Shown: piece by piece, positions 33,364 through 41,527 of the stretch
Numbering within the stretch: position 1 is the first letter of the stretch
Layout: the number at the start of each line of letters is the position of its first letter
From: an uncultured Clostridia bacterium
Lineage (GTDB): Bacteria > Bacillota > Clostridia > UBA1381
Reading direction: 5' to 3'
Length of the DNA: 41,527 nucleotides
NCBI GenBank assembly: GCA_944390955.1
Contig: CALXRY010000198.1
Location: 1 to 41,527, forward strand
Program-made: the position numbers and the translations under genes
The notes under the pieces: model-generated
Databases searched by the model: none
What the model saw: the letters and a program-made list of their open reading frames with translations, nothing else
What the model was told of the DNA's origin: nothing

Positions 33364-35496
33364 TTAGATATTGAGCCAAGTGCAGCCCATCGGCGGGAGC
33401 GATACCGTTTCGGTCCGGCCGTTTATAAGCACCTCTCCCGACTGCGCACACTCGCTGTTATTCACAACGCAGATTTTGCCCGTTTCCTCAAATGCGTGGC
33501 ATTCAAGCTCCTGATTTTTTGAGAAGTACCTAAACATCTCATTCTCGCTGTGAGCGGCAAAATAAATCGCCCTCATCAGGATCCTTGCATTCTGGTTTGT
33601 GAACGGCAATCCGGCAATATATACGGAGCGCCCTTTGCCGTATTCGTTTGCTGTAAGGTTTGAGCTTCTGTTTGCTTCGTCAAGGACCGTTGTGCCGCCT
33701 ACTGGATAGATCATGCTCATACTCTCGCCGTAGTCTATCTCGCCGGTGACGTCGGCTGTTATAAAATGTTCTTTTTCGACGGTCACAACTGGCTTGTTGT
33801 GACTTGCAGTAAGGCCGATCTCCTTCTGGACGCCGAGCATATCGGCGGCCGCGAACAGCTTTCCGTCAATGTTGTACGCGCACGGCTCGCCGATGCCGAT
33901 AAAGCCGCCGCCGCTGTACACCCATTCTCTTATTTTGGCAACCACCTCGGCGTCATTCCAGTGCTCCGCGCCGCTCCACGAGGTCCCGGCATCGCCCATG
34001 TTCAGAACAACTCCGTATTCTTGAAGCTTTCCGTTTTTTACATCGTCAAAATTAATGAAGTCAACGTCAAATGGGAAGCCAGCAAGCGCCTCTACCGCGC
34101 CAAGATATGAGTAGCAGCGCTGATTCCATAGCGAGTGAGCCACCTGATGTGTCTGCCATGACTTTATTTTGCCCCATGAATTAAGTACGGCGACTTTAAA
34201 CGGAGCCGTATACGGCTTTGTGCCCTTGCCTTCCTCATGTATCGACTTGAACTGCTTTGTTATCTCGGTTACGTGGTCGATAAACTCCGGGAATTTCAAA
34301 GCAAGGCTTATGTAGCCACCGTAGCCCATTCTTGCTGCGGGCTTGCGCATCATGGCGCGTCTGCATTTTATCCATATGGGCATAGATTCTCCGACAGGAT
34401 CTCCGCCTTCGTGGAAAACATCGGGGAAGAAATAGGGATAGAATCTTGCCTCGGTCGACGGAACGGGGATATCTGTGATCATGCGCGTTGTAACACCGTC
34501 TCCTGCCGCTCCGACAACCATATCAAGCCCGATGTTCTGAAAATACTTTCCATAGGGTTCTGTGCCGGCCCAGTGATCGCCGAGGAACATAATAGCCTTT
34601 CTTCCGGCTTTGTGCATGGTCTCGACGCACTGTCTTGCAAAGTCGCTTACAAAGCGGCAGTTGAAATCCATCCAGTCAAGGTATTTCTTTGTGGGGTTCT
34701 TGAACGGAGTATTGTATGTCCCGCCGCAAACTATGTCCTCGGCTGTGAGCGCATAGCCGTATTCTTTCTCGAATTGCTCAAAGGCAAGAGGAGAAACACA
34801 GCTTGCATAGCCGAACCAGTTTACTGTTTTTTCTTTGCCGAACTGATTGTATATCAGGTCAAAGCAGTAGAAGAAGGTCGTAAAGCGGACAACATCGGTT
34901 TTCGGATGAGCTTCAAGCCATCTTTCGAGGCGTTCAAGCAGGTGCTTCCGGACTTTTTCTTTTCTTGGGTCAACTGTAAGCTCGTGTTCCGATGTCCAGC
35001 TGTTTGTGATGTGGTTATACATCGAAACGGGCTCCCAGATCTGGTATGCAAGGAATGCCACTGTATATGCGTGAAACGGAGCGGCATTTTTTATAATGAC
35101 ATTTTTTCCGTCATAATCCCATGTTTTTATTTCCTCGCCCGTTGTCCTGTCCATAACCTGCCAGTAGCGATGAATGTCGTCATCGGTATTCGGTTTGAAC
35201 TGCTGGTCGAAGAAGGTCGCCATTATGTCTATTTCGAGCGTATCAGAGTATGCGGTATGTTCCTCTGTCAGCAGGTATATCTGCTGAAGGCAGTCGGGAT
35301 TTTGCTTTACCCACTCATTATCGTCACGGACAAGGCACAGCACTGAATAGACCGTAAGCCCCATGTCGATAAGATCCTGAGAAAGCTTTGTTCCGTCGCT
35401 GTCGCGGATCGCGTCGACTCCCCAGAGATCGACAAGCTCCTTTATTTCCTTTTCCATTCCCGTCTCGCCGGGAAGCGTAAATCTTCCTTTGATCAT
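33364..35496 (-). CDS. GH112 beta-galactoside phosphorylase
   Basis: The 710-residue protein matches GH112, which includes galacto-N-biose/lacto-N-biose phosphorylase and galactosyl-rhamnose phosphorylase. The opening is GRFTLPGETGMEKEIKELVDLWGVDAIRDSDGT-like, a family signature. FHAYTVAFLAYQIWEPVSMYNHITNSW (141-167) is the acceptor-site region, and WFGYASCVSPLAF follows near residue 224. These enzymes release Gal 1-phosphate from beta-linked disaccharides of mucin, milk or rhamnose-containing glycans. ATG 35496 has AGGAGA before it, while the TTG at 35514 includes that site in its frame. Which disaccharide it uses cannot be settled. There is no signal peptide, so it acts in the cytoplasm. 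Confidence 0.9.
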   Translation of the reverse strand: MIKGRFTLPGETGMEKEIKELVDLWGVDAIRDSDGTKLSQDLIDMGLTVYSVLCLVRDDNEWVKQNPDCLQQIYLLTEEHTAYSDTLEIDIMATFFDQQFKPNTDDDIHRYWQVMDRTTGEEIKTWDYDGKNVIIKNAAPFHAYTVAFLAYQIWEPVSMYNHITNSWTSEHELTVDPRKEKVRKHLLERLERWLEAHPKTDVVRFTTFFYCFDLIYNQFGKEKTVNWFGYASCVSPLAFEQFEKEYGYALTAEDIVCGGTYNTPFKNPTKKYLDWMDFNCRFVSDFARQCVETMHKAGRKAIMFLGDHWAGTEPYGKYFQNIGLDMVVGAAGDGVTTRMITDIPVPSTEARFYPYFFPDVFHEGGDPVGESMPIWIKCRRAMMRKPAARMGYGGYISLALKFPEFIDHVTEITKQFKSIHEEGKGTKPYTAPFKVAVLNSWGKIKSWQTHQVAHSLWNQRCYSYLGAVEALAGFPFDVDFINFDDVKNGKLQEYGVVLNMGDAGTSWSGAEHWNDAEVVAKIREWVYSGGGFIGIGEPCAYNIDGKLFAAADMLGVQKEIGLTASHNKPVVTVEKEHFITADVTGEIDYGESMSMIYPVGGTTVLDEANRSSNLTANEYGKGRSVYIAGLPFTNQNARILMRAIYFAAHSENEMFRYFSKNQELECHAFEETGKICVVNNSECAQSGEVLINGRTETVSLPPMGCTWLNI

Positions 35497-35526
35497 AATT
35501 GATTCTCCTGTCAAATTTTTTGTTTT

Positions 35527-35544
35527 CCCGCAAAGAACAGCGGG
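35527..35544 (-). other. Leader hairpin before the GH112 gene
   Basis: CCCGC (35527-35531) and GCGGG (35540-35544) form a short stem around AAAGAACA, in the transcript leader between the predicted -10 box and the GH112 start. It may stabilise the mRNA 5' end. A run of A bases, not T, follows it on the transcript, so it is not a terminator. Confidence 0.35.
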
Positions 35545-35552
35545 TCCCTATG

Positions 35553-35617
35553 ATTATAGTTTACTTAAAAAAAAGCCCGAAAGCAATATGCAAAATGTAC
35601 ACTGAGATGTGCAAAAT
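35553..35617 (-). promoter_or_regulatory. Activator-type promoter with 21-bp-spaced direct repeats
   Basis: A TATAAT (minus strand, 35558-35553) lies upstream of the GH112 gene, but no -35 box is at the right place (about 35581-35576). Just upstream are two direct repeats, ATATGCAAAAT (35586-35596) and ATGTGCAAAAT (35607-35617), starting exactly 21 bases apart. Paired half-sites 21 bases apart beside a missing -35 box are typical for AraC-family activators. The promoter is therefore probably induced by a sugar through such a regulator, whose gene is not in the window. Confidence 0.6.
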
Positions 35618-35713
35618 TTGCCCAACTGCAAAAAGCAATATATAAAATGGTATAAATGGGATCATTTTCGGCGTTTTGAACATATCGATTGAGCCAGCAG
35701 TAATATTTTAACG

Positions 35714-35764
35714 CAAAAAGGCGGCCTCCCAATATCGGATTTTATATCCGATGTTTGAAGGCCG
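35714..35764 (-). terminator. Rho-independent terminator after the P1 peptidase gene
   Basis: Minus-strand reading gives an interrupted hairpin with outer CGGCCT/AGGCCG arms and inner ATCGGAT/ATCCGAT arms (35722-35764). A run of five Ts follows (A bases at 35715-35719 on the plus strand). It lies about 70 bases past the P1-peptidase stop, so it should end that transcript before the GH112 promoter. Confidence 0.75.
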
Positions 35765-35829
35765 ACAGTATGATAATCATGTATGTGTCTGTACAGTATT
35801 AATTTTCGGCCGCATTATATTCGCCGAAT

Positions 35830-36789
35830 TTATAACTCTTTGGCTGAAACAAAGCCGTAAGCGGGCTCGGCGGTCATCACAGCACGCAGTATGGCTTCTG
35901 ACATTACCTGTGCGGCAAGAGTACCAACAACGTCCTGGTCTGCGGATACATCACCGACGGACATAGCGTAAATGCTGTCTCCGTCTGCGGTCGTATGCAC
36001 CGGACGTATCGAGCGCGCATAGCCGTTATGGGTCATTGACGCTATCTTGCAAAGCTCTGTTTTGCTAAATTTTGCATTTGTGATGATTATGCCGAGTGTT
36101 GTGTTCTCAACAAATTTATTTTCGACCGCATCGTATGTTTTATAAAACTCTTCTTCGGTGTCGGCGAGCGATTTTCTGTCCTCGGAAAGCAGCCCCGCGG
36201 CTTTCTTTCCGCTCTTCCAATCGTAAATATCACCGAGGGCGTTGACTGCCGCTATTGCTCCGACCTTGAGGTCTCCGATTTGGATCGCATAGCTTCCAAT
36301 ACCGGATTTCATACACCTGTCCATACCGCGAAGCTTTCCAACAGTAGCGCCTGTTCCGGCGCCTGAGTTCCCGTCCGCATAGTTCCCCTTTTCTGCGTTA
36401 AGGCAGGCCTCATAGCCCATTTTCTTATCGGGACGGACGTGCGGATCGCCTACACTCAGATCAAAAAGGCATGACTGGCACACAAGCGGCACATTTGTGA
36501 TTCCCGTATCAAAGCCGATGTTTCTTTCCTCAAGGTACTCCATCACGCCGCCTGCGGCATCAAGACCGAAGGCGCTGCCGCCGCTCAAAAGCACTGCATG
36601 AATATACTGTGCCGCTGCTGTGGGCTTTAAAAGCTCTGATTCTCTCGAGGCCGGACCTCCGCCTCTGACGTCAAGGCCGGTCGGCGCTCCGTTTTCGGCG
36701 ATGACCACCGTACAGCCTGTTCCAGCTTCCTTATTTTCCGCACTGCCTATTTTGATGTTTTCTATGCTTTTAATACTTATTTCTTTCAT
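35830..36789 (-). CDS. P1-family (S58) autoprocessing aminopeptidase/amidase
   Basis: The 319-residue protein resembles the DmpA/P1 family (peptidase family S58) of self-cleaving N-terminal nucleophile hydrolases. Family blocks are PTGLDVRGGGPASRE, HAVLLSGGSAFGLDAAGGV near 64-82, DGNSGAGTGATVGK near 139-152, and ENTTLGIIITNA near 228-239. The chain is expected to cut before Thr230 or Thr231 in N-T-T-L-G, making the new N-terminal threonine the nucleophile. Members cleave D-amino or beta-amino acid amides or peptides. There is no signal peptide. It has its own promoter at 36877-36905 and a terminator after it, so it is a single-gene unit. The natural substrate is unknown. Confidence 0.85.
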   Translation of the reverse strand: MKEISIKSIENIKIGSAENKEAGTGCTVVIAENGAPTGLDVRGGGPASRESELLKPTAAAQYIHAVLLSGGSAFGLDAAGGVMEYLEERNIGFDTGITNVPLVCQSCLFDLSVGDPHVRPDKKMGYEACLNAEKGNYADGNSGAGTGATVGKLRGMDRCMKSGIGSYAIQIGDLKVGAIAAVNALGDIYDWKSGKKAAGLLSEDRKSLADTEEEFYKTYDAVENKFVENTTLGIIITNAKFSKTELCKIASMTHNGYARSIRPVHTTADGDSIYAMSVGDVSADQDVVGTLAAQVMSEAILRAVMTAEPAYGFVSAKEL

Positions 36790-36876
36790 GGACTGCCCTC
36801 TCTGCTCCGGAAGCTCATACGGGTATCCGAGGAGCGTTTTATTTTTGTTAAATATCAGATTGCCGATTATGAGTAT

Positions 36877-36905
36877 ATTATATCACAACCGCACATAATA
36901 TTCAA
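36877..36905 (-). promoter_or_regulatory. Promoter of the P1-family peptidase gene
   Basis: Minus-strand TTGAAT (36905-36900) and TATAAT (36882-36877) are separated by 17 bases, with TG one base before the -10 (an extended -10). It reads toward the peptidase gene that starts at 36789. Confidence 0.75.
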
Positions 36906-36956
36906 CTATTATATGCCTGTGTCATGTTAAGGCGGGACAGCTTTGAAGTATATACT

Positions 36957-38768
36957 TTACCGGTTGAGTATTTCCATGAACTCATCGCCTGTGATAGTTT
37001 CCTTTTCGTACAGATATCCGGCGAGCTCGTCGAGCTTGTCCCTGTTTTCCTTAAGAAGCACAAGCGCTCTTTGATGCTGTTTTTTGACTGTTTCAACGAC
37101 TTTGTCGTCTATCCTTGTCTGTGTTTCGGGCGAGCATGACAGCGACGTGTCTCCGCCAAGATATTGATTCGTCACATTTTCCATAGCGACCATGTCAAAC
37201 TCATCGCTCATGCCGTATCTTGTGATCATCGCGCGCGCAAGCTTTGTGGCCTGTTCAATGTCGTTTGAGGCGCCGGTCGTTACCGAGCCGAATACAAGCT
37301 CCTCGGCCGCTCTGCCTGCAGTATATGTGACTATCTTATTTTCAAGCTCCTCTTTGGACATCAGGTAATGGTTCCCGTCCTCGATCTGCATAGTATATCC
37401 GAGTGCGCCGGAGGTGCGGGGAATTATCGTTATCTTTTGCACAGGTGCGGAGTTCGTTTGCAAAGCCGCCGCAAGAGCGTGCCCGATCTCGTGATACGAG
37501 ACGATACGTTTTTCCTTATCGGAAAGTATAGCGTTCTTTTTCTGGTATCCGGCGATCACCACCTCGATGCTCTCCTCAAGGTCTGATTGTGTAACTGTAT
37601 TCCTGCCGTCACGCACGGCACGCAGGGCCGCTTCGTTGACGATATTGGCAAGCTCCGCTCCCGATGCTCCGGACGCCATGCGTGCGATGGTGCTGTAATT
37701 GATATTTGCATCCATGTTTACCTTGCGGGCATGGACCTTAAGTATCTCCTCGCGTCCTTTCAGGTCGGGAAGCTCTACCGGGACGCGTCTGTCAAAGCGT
37801 CCGGGGCGCAGCAGTGCAGGATCGAGCGATTCCGGGCGGTTTGTCGCGGCAAGGATTATGACGCCCGTGTTCTCCTCGAATCCGTCCATTTCGGTCAGCA
37901 GCTGATTAAGAGTCTGCTCTCGCTCGTCGTTTCCGCTGAACTGCCCGTCTCGCTTTTTTCCTATCGCGTCGATCTCATCGATGAACACTATGCACGGAGC
38001 CTTTTCCTTCGCCTGCTTGAACAGGTCACGCACCTTCGAGGCGCCCATGCCGACAAACATCTCTACAAATTCGGAGCCGGATATTGAGAAGAACGGCACG
38101 TTTGATTCGCCGGCAACAGCCTTTGCAAGCATCGTCTTGCCCGTTCCCGGAGGCCCGACAAGAAGTATGCCCTTGGGCATTGACGCGCCTATGGAGCTGT
38201 ACTTTTTGGGGTTGTGCAGATAGTCTACTATCTCGCTCAGATTCTCCTTTGCTTCGTCCTCTCCGGCGACATCGGAGAATTTAATGCCGGACGAGGATTT
38301 CACGTATACCTTTGCCTTGCTCTTTCCGGGTCCGAACATCATGGAGTCCGCGCCGCCCATTTTGTTTGTGATGCGGTGTGAGATAAGCTGACCTATCCCT
38401 ATAAATATGAGCGTCGGCAGTATCCATGAAAAGAAGAATGTCGCCAGAGGCGATGCCTCCTGCACTATCTGCTGTGAAAATACAGCACCGGAGTTGTACA
38501 GCCTTTCCGTGCGCCCGGGATCGTCCATAAGTCCTGTTTTATAAATGTTCTCTTCATCCTTATCGGTAAAGATTATCTGATTGTCCTGTATCTGCACATA
38601 GCCTATTTCGCCGTTTTCCGTCATGCTGATGAATGTTCCGTAATCTATCTCGGTAACCCGTGGCTTAAGTAGCTGCGGTATGACAAAGATATTCAAAAGC
38701 ATCAGTATTATCAATGCGATCACATAGTAAAAAATAAGTGGTTTCTTTGGTGATTTTACTTCATTCAT
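36957..38768 (-). CDS. ftsH: ATP-dependent zinc metalloprotease FtsH
   Basis: The 603-residue membrane AAA+ protease has two transmembrane helices (about 11-32 and 110-130) around a small external domain. The AAA module has Walker A GPPGTGKT at 205-212, the pore loop F-V-G at 238-240, Walker B VFIDEID at 261-267 and RPGRFDR near 321-327. The protease domain has the zinc site HEIGH at 426-430. FtsH degrades misfolded membrane proteins and regulators in the membrane. ATG 38768 has GGGAGGT just upstream; frames further upstream overlap the terminator of the TetR gene. It is slightly shorter than typical FtsH (about 640) because of a short C-terminal tail. All active-site residues are present. 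Confidence 0.95.
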   Translation of the reverse strand: MNEVKSPKKPLIFYYVIALIILMLLNIFVIPQLLKPRVTEIDYGTFISMTENGEIGYVQIQDNQIIFTDKDEENIYKTGLMDDPGRTERLYNSGAVFSQQIVQEASPLATFFFSWILPTLIFIGIGQLISHRITNKMGGADSMMFGPGKSKAKVYVKSSSGIKFSDVAGEDEAKENLSEIVDYLHNPKKYSSIGASMPKGILLVGPPGTGKTMLAKAVAGESNVPFFSISGSEFVEMFVGMGASKVRDLFKQAKEKAPCIVFIDEIDAIGKKRDGQFSGNDEREQTLNQLLTEMDGFEENTGVIILAATNRPESLDPALLRPGRFDRRVPVELPDLKGREEILKVHARKVNMDANINYSTIARMASGASGAELANIVNEAALRAVRDGRNTVTQSDLEESIEVVIAGYQKKNAILSDKEKRIVSYHEIGHALAAALQTNSAPVQKITIIPRTSGALGYTMQIEDGNHYLMSKEELENKIVTYTAGRAAEELVFGSVTTGASNDIEQATKLARAMITRYGMSDEFDMVAMENVTNQYLGGDTSLSCSPETQTRIDDKVVETVKKQHQRALVLLKENRDKLDELAGYLYEKETITGDEFMEILNR

Positions 38769-38836
38769 AAGATTACCTCCCGTGTATCGAAAATGTAAAG
38801 TATCTTGTGATTTCTTTATCAATAGGAGTTTAACAC

Positions 38837-38874
38837 AAAAAAATAAGAAATGGAATTGACAAAATCCCATTTCT
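38837..38874 (-). terminator. Rho-independent terminator after the TetR-family gene
   Basis: AGAAATGG (38846-38853) pairs with CCATTTCT (38867-38874), and a seven-T run follows on the minus strand (A bases at 38837-38843). It lies just past the TetR stop at 38899 and before ftsH, so ftsH needs its own promoter in the next 70 bases. I could not identify a convincing one. Confidence 0.8.
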
Positions 38875-38898
38875 GTACTTTACAAAATACACGATATG

Positions 38899-39444
38899 TC
38901 AAGATAGTACGCTTTGATCGGGAATCAGCAGCGATTCCCCGCGTATCAGTTTAAGCAGATGGTCCGCAGCTCTTTCCATGTCGGGACCCATGTGGTTATG
39001 AAGCCCCAAAATAAAGCCCGTAATGGCAAACGAATAGAAATTAAGCGTCATATCAAGCTCCGCGGCGGATATATTTGAGATCATTTTCGGATTGGCAATT
39101 CTTTTTAAAAATTCTCCGGTAGTATTTATAAGGCTTCGTATGACCGTTCCCTGTTCCTTTGTATTTGTCAGGCGCTGCATCAGACCGCGTTTTTCGTAGG
39201 TGCTCTCCAAAAGTCTTTTAACGCATTGCTTCTGATCGTCGTATTGGGAGATCTCCGCAAGCAGTCTGCGGAATTCCCGCTGCATTATCCACTCTATCAA
39301 ATTAAAAATATCGCTGAAATGATAATAGAATGACTGTCTTGTGATTCCACACTGTTCCACGATATTCTTTATTGTGATCTTATCGATGCTTTTTTTCTTT
39401 ACAAGCTCCAGAAATACATCGGCTATCCGGTCTTTAAGATTCAT
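38899..39444 (-). CDS. TetR/AcrR-family transcriptional regulator
   Basis: The 181-residue protein has a TetR-type N-terminal HTH: IADVFLELVKKKSIDKITIKNI, then VEQCGITRQSFYYHFSDIF near residues 28-46. The remaining helices (about 60-175) form a ligand/dimer domain like the TetR_C_8 or DhaS-type regulators. GAGG lies before the start. It ends at a rho-independent hairpin before ftsH and is divergent from the LysR-type gene 187 bases away. Ligand and targets cannot be determined from sequence. The distance to ftsH is short, but the terminator between them argues against co-transcription. Confidence 0.85.
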   Translation of the reverse strand: MNLKDRIADVFLELVKKKSIDKITIKNIVEQCGITRQSFYYHFSDIFNLIEWIMQREFRRLLAEISQYDDQKQCVKRLLESTYEKRGLMQRLTNTKEQGTVIRSLINTTGEFLKRIANPKMISNISAAELDMTLNFYSFAITGFILGLHNHMGPDMERAADHLLKLIRGESLLIPDQSVLS

Positions 39445-39570
39445 GTGTTTTACCTCAATAAATGCTTTTATAAAGATTATTATATTTTAAGTATATCATA
39501 AATTGCCGCTGCAGTCAACAAATAAGAGCGTGTATTTGCCTTGAGCTGTCGAAGTAGCAAGACATTATAC

Positions 39571-39599
39571 TTGCGTTTTGGGTATTGATATGATATAAT
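39571..39599 (+). promoter_or_regulatory. Promoter of the LysR-family gene
   Basis: TTGCGT (39571-39576) and TATAAT (39594-39599) have a 17-base spacer, with TG one base before the -10 (an extended -10). The next gene starts at 39632 with a GAGGGGGA ribosome site. Confidence 0.75.
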
Positions 39600-39631
39600 C
39601 ATAGCATAAATGTATCGCAGAGGGGGATATT

Positions 39632-40513
39632 ATGGAAATACGCGTGCTTAAATATTTTCTCGCCGTAGCGCGGGAGGAAAACATCACAAAGGCTGCCGAG
39701 ATGCTGCATATCACGCAGCCGACGCTCAGCCGGCAGCTTTCAAAGCTTGAAGATGATTTTGGCATACAGCTGTTTCTGCGCGGCAAAAACGGTATCACGC
39801 TTACCGATGAGGGCTTGCTTTTAAGGCGCAGAGCGGAGGAGATCGTGGAGCTTGCCGAAAAAACGGAGCGCGAGCTTGCCGCTCATGAGGAAACGATCGC
39901 GGGTGAAATAACAATAGGCAGCGGTGAGCTTGCGGCTGTGCGGTTATTGCCGCCGCTCTTTAAATCGTTCAAGGAAAAATATCCAAATGTCACTTTTGAT
40001 ATGTATACGGGAAACGCCGATCAGATAAAGCAGAGGCTTGACAACGGTCTTACAGACATAGGCATATTATTGGAGCCTGTCGAAATAGAAAAGTATAATT
40101 TTATCCGCTTTAGCGTTCGGGAGCGCTGGGTCGTGGCTATGAGAGCTGACGATCCTCTTGCAAAGAACAAGAACATCACAATAAATGATCTTGTATCTCT
40201 GCCGCTTATTTTTGTAAAGAGGCAAAGTATACGGAATGAGCTTGAAAGCTGGTTCAGAGAGTATATAGACGATATAAATATAGTAGCAACAAGCAATATG
40301 TCAACAAATGCACTTATCCTTGTTGAGCAGGGCTTCGGATATGCGCTGGTGGTTGAGGGCTCGCTGCCGTTTTTGGATAATTCAAAAATCTGCTACCGGC
40401 CGCTGTCCCCGGAAAGGACAACGACGTCTGTGCTGGCATGGAAAAAGAATCAGCCGTTTTCGCCGGCTGTGAAGAGATTCTTGGATCATGTTTTTGGAGC
40501 AATGGAACACTGA
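39632..40513 (+). CDS. LysR-family transcriptional regulator
   Basis: The 293-residue protein has the standard LysR layout. The N-terminal winged HTH (MEIRVLKYFLAVAREENITKAAEML and TQPTLSRQLSKLE) is followed by a linker helix and a two-lobed periplasmic-binding-like effector domain starting about residue 90 (GEITIGSGEL). It should act as a tetramer and respond to a small molecule, often activating a neighbouring divergent gene; here the TetR-family gene is divergent. The start is fixed by GAGGGGGA and the extended -10 promoter. No linked metabolic genes reveal its ligand. It ends at a strong bidirectional terminator. Confidence 0.9.
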   Translation: MEIRVLKYFLAVAREENITKAAEMLHITQPTLSRQLSKLEDDFGIQLFLRGKNGITLTDEGLLLRRRAEEIVELAEKTERELAAHEETIAGEITIGSGELAAVRLLPPLFKSFKEKYPNVTFDMYTGNADQIKQRLDNGLTDIGILLEPVEIEKYNFIRFSVRERWVVAMRADDPLAKNKNITINDLVSLPLIFVKRQSIRNELESWFREYIDDINIVATSNMSTNALILVEQGFGYALVVEGSLPFLDNSKICYRPLSPERTTTSVLAWKKNQPFSPAVKRFLDHVFGAMEH

Positions 40514-40524
40514 GTTTTAAAATA

Positions 40525-40560
40525 AGACGGTCCCGCATTTATGCACGATCGGGACCGTCT
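40525..40560. terminator. Bidirectional rho-independent terminator
   Basis: AGACGGTCCCG (40525-40535) pairs perfectly with CGGGACCGTCT (40550-40560) over a 14-base loop. T-rich tracts lie on both strands. It separates the LysR gene from the small XRE gene, which point toward each other. Confidence 0.9.
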
Positions 40561-40581
40561 TTGTCTACCGCTTATATTTGA

Positions 40582-40800
40582 TCATTCCTCGTTTCCGTCA
40601 TATAGGTCCGTTACAAGCTTGTTAACCGAAACGCCGAAGACGAGCGCGATCTTTACGATCACGTCAAGACGCGGCTCGGTCTTTTCGTTTTCTATATCGC
40701 GGATATAGCCTTCAGAAACTCCGACGGCTTCCGCAAGCTGTGCAACGCTCATCTGATGCTTCAAGCGCAGCTTTTTCACTCTGTAGCCCGGTGTGCTCAT
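40582..40800 (-). CDS. Small XRE-family HTH protein
   Basis: This 72-residue protein is almost entirely an XRE/Cro-type HTH: RVKKLRLKHQMSVAQLAEAVG and then SEGYIRDIENEKTEPRLDVIVKIALVFGVSVNKLV. There is no dimerisation or catalytic domain. Its ATG overlaps the stop of rsmA by 4 bases (ATGA), so it is translationally coupled to rRNA methylation. It is the final gene of that operon before the bidirectional terminator. The target is unknown; a DNA-binding switch linked to ribosome maturation is only a suggestion from context. Confidence 0.85.
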   Translation of the reverse strand: MSTPGYRVKKLRLKHQMSVAQLAEAVGVSEGYIRDIENEKTEPRLDVIVKIALVFGVSVNKLVTDLYDGNEE

Positions 40801-41527
40801 GTTTTTTTCACCAACTCTCCGATTGCGTCGGATACCGCCGCAAATTCCTCAATGGAGAGCGTTTCGCCGCGTCGCGACGGCTCGATATTTATTTTTAAAA
40901 GGCTCTCCGAAAGCTCCTGCTTCGGAACAGAAAAATACGAGCTCAGGCAGTTCAGCAGCGTTTTTCTGCGCTGCGAAAATGCAGCCCGTACTGTTTTAAA
41001 GAAAAGTTCCTCATCATTTGCCGCGACGCTGGGCGAATCGAGCATTTTTAAGCGCAGCACCGCGCTGTCTACCTTCGGCGGCGGGACGAACAGTCCCGCC
41101 GGAACGGAAGTGATTATCTCCGGTTTAGAAAAATACCGGCACAGAAGCGTTATCGCGCCGTAGTCCTTTGAGCCGGGCTCTGCTGTCATGCGCACCGCGA
41201 CCTCCTTCTGCACCATAACGACGATATTTTTCAGCGGCAGCTGCTCTTCAAGCAGCTTTGATATTATCGGCGTCGTTATATAATAGGGAAGATTTGCGGC
41301 GACGCTTATTTTTTCGCCGCCGAATTCTTCGCGGATGAGCTCTCGCAGGTCTGTTTTCAGAACGTCGCGATTTATTACTTTTACATTTTCGCAGCCGTCG
41401 AGCGTATATTCGAGCACATCAAGCAGACGTTCGTCTATCTCAAGGCTCACGACCTTTCCGGCTGTTTTTGAAAGCTCCTGCGTCAGCACGCCGAAGCCCG
41501 GACCTATCTCAAGCACGCCTCCGCCGC
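40797..41527 (-). CDS. rsmA: 16S rRNA dimethyladenosine transferase RsmA (partial, start beyond the right edge)
   Basis: The 243 or so visible residues are the C-terminal part of RsmA/KsgA. LEIGPGFGVLTQELS is the SAM-binding motif I, and NLPYYITTPIISKLL holds the catalytic N-L-P-Y motif. The C-terminal domain (PPPKVDSAVLRL, AFSQRRKTLLNCL) is also typical. The enzyme dimethylates two adjacent adenines near the 3' end of 16S rRNA during 30S maturation. The frame stays open to the window edge; roughly the first 40 residues are outside. A GTG at 41516 is inside the SAM motif and is not the start. The small XRE gene follows with a 4-base overlap. Confidence 0.95.
   Translation of the reverse strand, partial: GGGVLEIGPGFGVLTQELSKTAGKVVSLEIDERLLDVLEYTLDGCENVKVINRDVLKTDLRELIREEFGGEKISVAANLPYYITTPIISKLLEEQLPLKNIVVMVQKEVAVRMTAEPGSKDYGAITLLCRYFSKPEIITSVPAGLFVPPPKVDSAVLRLKMLDSPSVAANDEELFFKTVRAAFSQRRKTLLNCLSSYFSVPKQELSESLLKINIEPSRRGETLSIEEFAAVSDAIGELVKKT

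Noticed and set aside
34237-35346. 369-residue open frame on the + strand
   Set aside because: It lies entirely antisense to the GH112 gene, has no ribosome site or domain, and reflects that gene's codon bias.
41514-41516. GTG as possible start of RsmA
   Set aside because: It sits within the SAM-binding motif; about 40 residues of the family N-terminus must lie beyond the window.
1-41527. CRISPR arrays, tRNA or rRNA genes, insertion sequences
   Set aside because: I found no regularly spaced repeats, cloverleaf-like stretches, transposase or integrase genes anywhere in the window.

Overview
The window looks like part of a chromosome from a Bacillota bacterium of the class Clostridia, probably a gut or other anaerobic commensal. 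The evidence is strong AGGAGG-type ribosome sites, sigma-A-type promoters, short AT-rich spacers, glycan phosphorylases, and Clostridia-style MerR/ABC, LexA-like (S24) and SH3b secreted-protein neighbourhoods. The genus cannot be fixed from the sequence alone. GC content is mosaic: housekeeping and phosphorylase genes sit at roughly 50-58% in spot counts, while the inner polysaccharide genes and two of the secreted-protein genes drop well below 40%.

Region 1 (1-6816, + strand) is a compact four-gene carbohydrate operon: an FAD-dependent oxidoreductase with a C-terminal beta-sandwich, an SGNH esterase-like protein, a GHL6-type glycosidase and a GH94-type glycoside phosphorylase. None has a signal peptide, so it should process a glycan inside the cell. 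A perfect 7-1-7 palindrome lies just upstream. Region 2 (6978-10137) holds a long palindrome with no T-tract, then a MerR regulator divergent from an ABC ATPase, a membrane protein and a lipoprotein. The shared promoter has the 19-bp spacer and internal dyad typical of MerR control.

Region 3 (10398-30109, all - strand) is a 19-gene surface-polysaccharide operon read from one good promoter at 30191-30219. It starts with pglE/pglC/pglD-like genes (aminotransferase, priming phosphoglycosyl transferase, acetyltransferase-fold N-acyltransferase). Next come a sugar-transfer ATP-grasp protein and a dedicated FabH-like ketosynthase / FabG-like reductase / acyl carrier protein set, then four glycosyltransferases and a Wzy polymerase. 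It ends with capE, a nucleotidyltransferase-like protein, an F420-hydrogenase-beta-like iron-sulfur protein, a pyruvyl transferase, a Wzx flippase, capF and capG. CapE, CapF and CapG together make UDP-N-acetyl-L-fucosamine, and a WbuB-like transferase is the likely user. The ketosynthase/reductase/ACP set is the most interesting part: it could supply a 3-hydroxyacyl group for N-acylating the priming amino sugar.

Region 4 (30327-33286) has an S24-type autocleaving repressor divergent from three secreted proteins, two of which are SH3b paralogues. Region 5 (33364-36905) has a GH112 beta-galactoside phosphorylase behind a promoter that carries 21-bp-spaced direct repeats, as AraC-type activators use, and a P1-family (S58) autoprocessing peptidase. 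Region 6 (36957-41527) has the membrane protease FtsH, a TetR regulator, a divergent LysR regulator, a small XRE protein, and rsmA (ksgA), which runs off the right edge.
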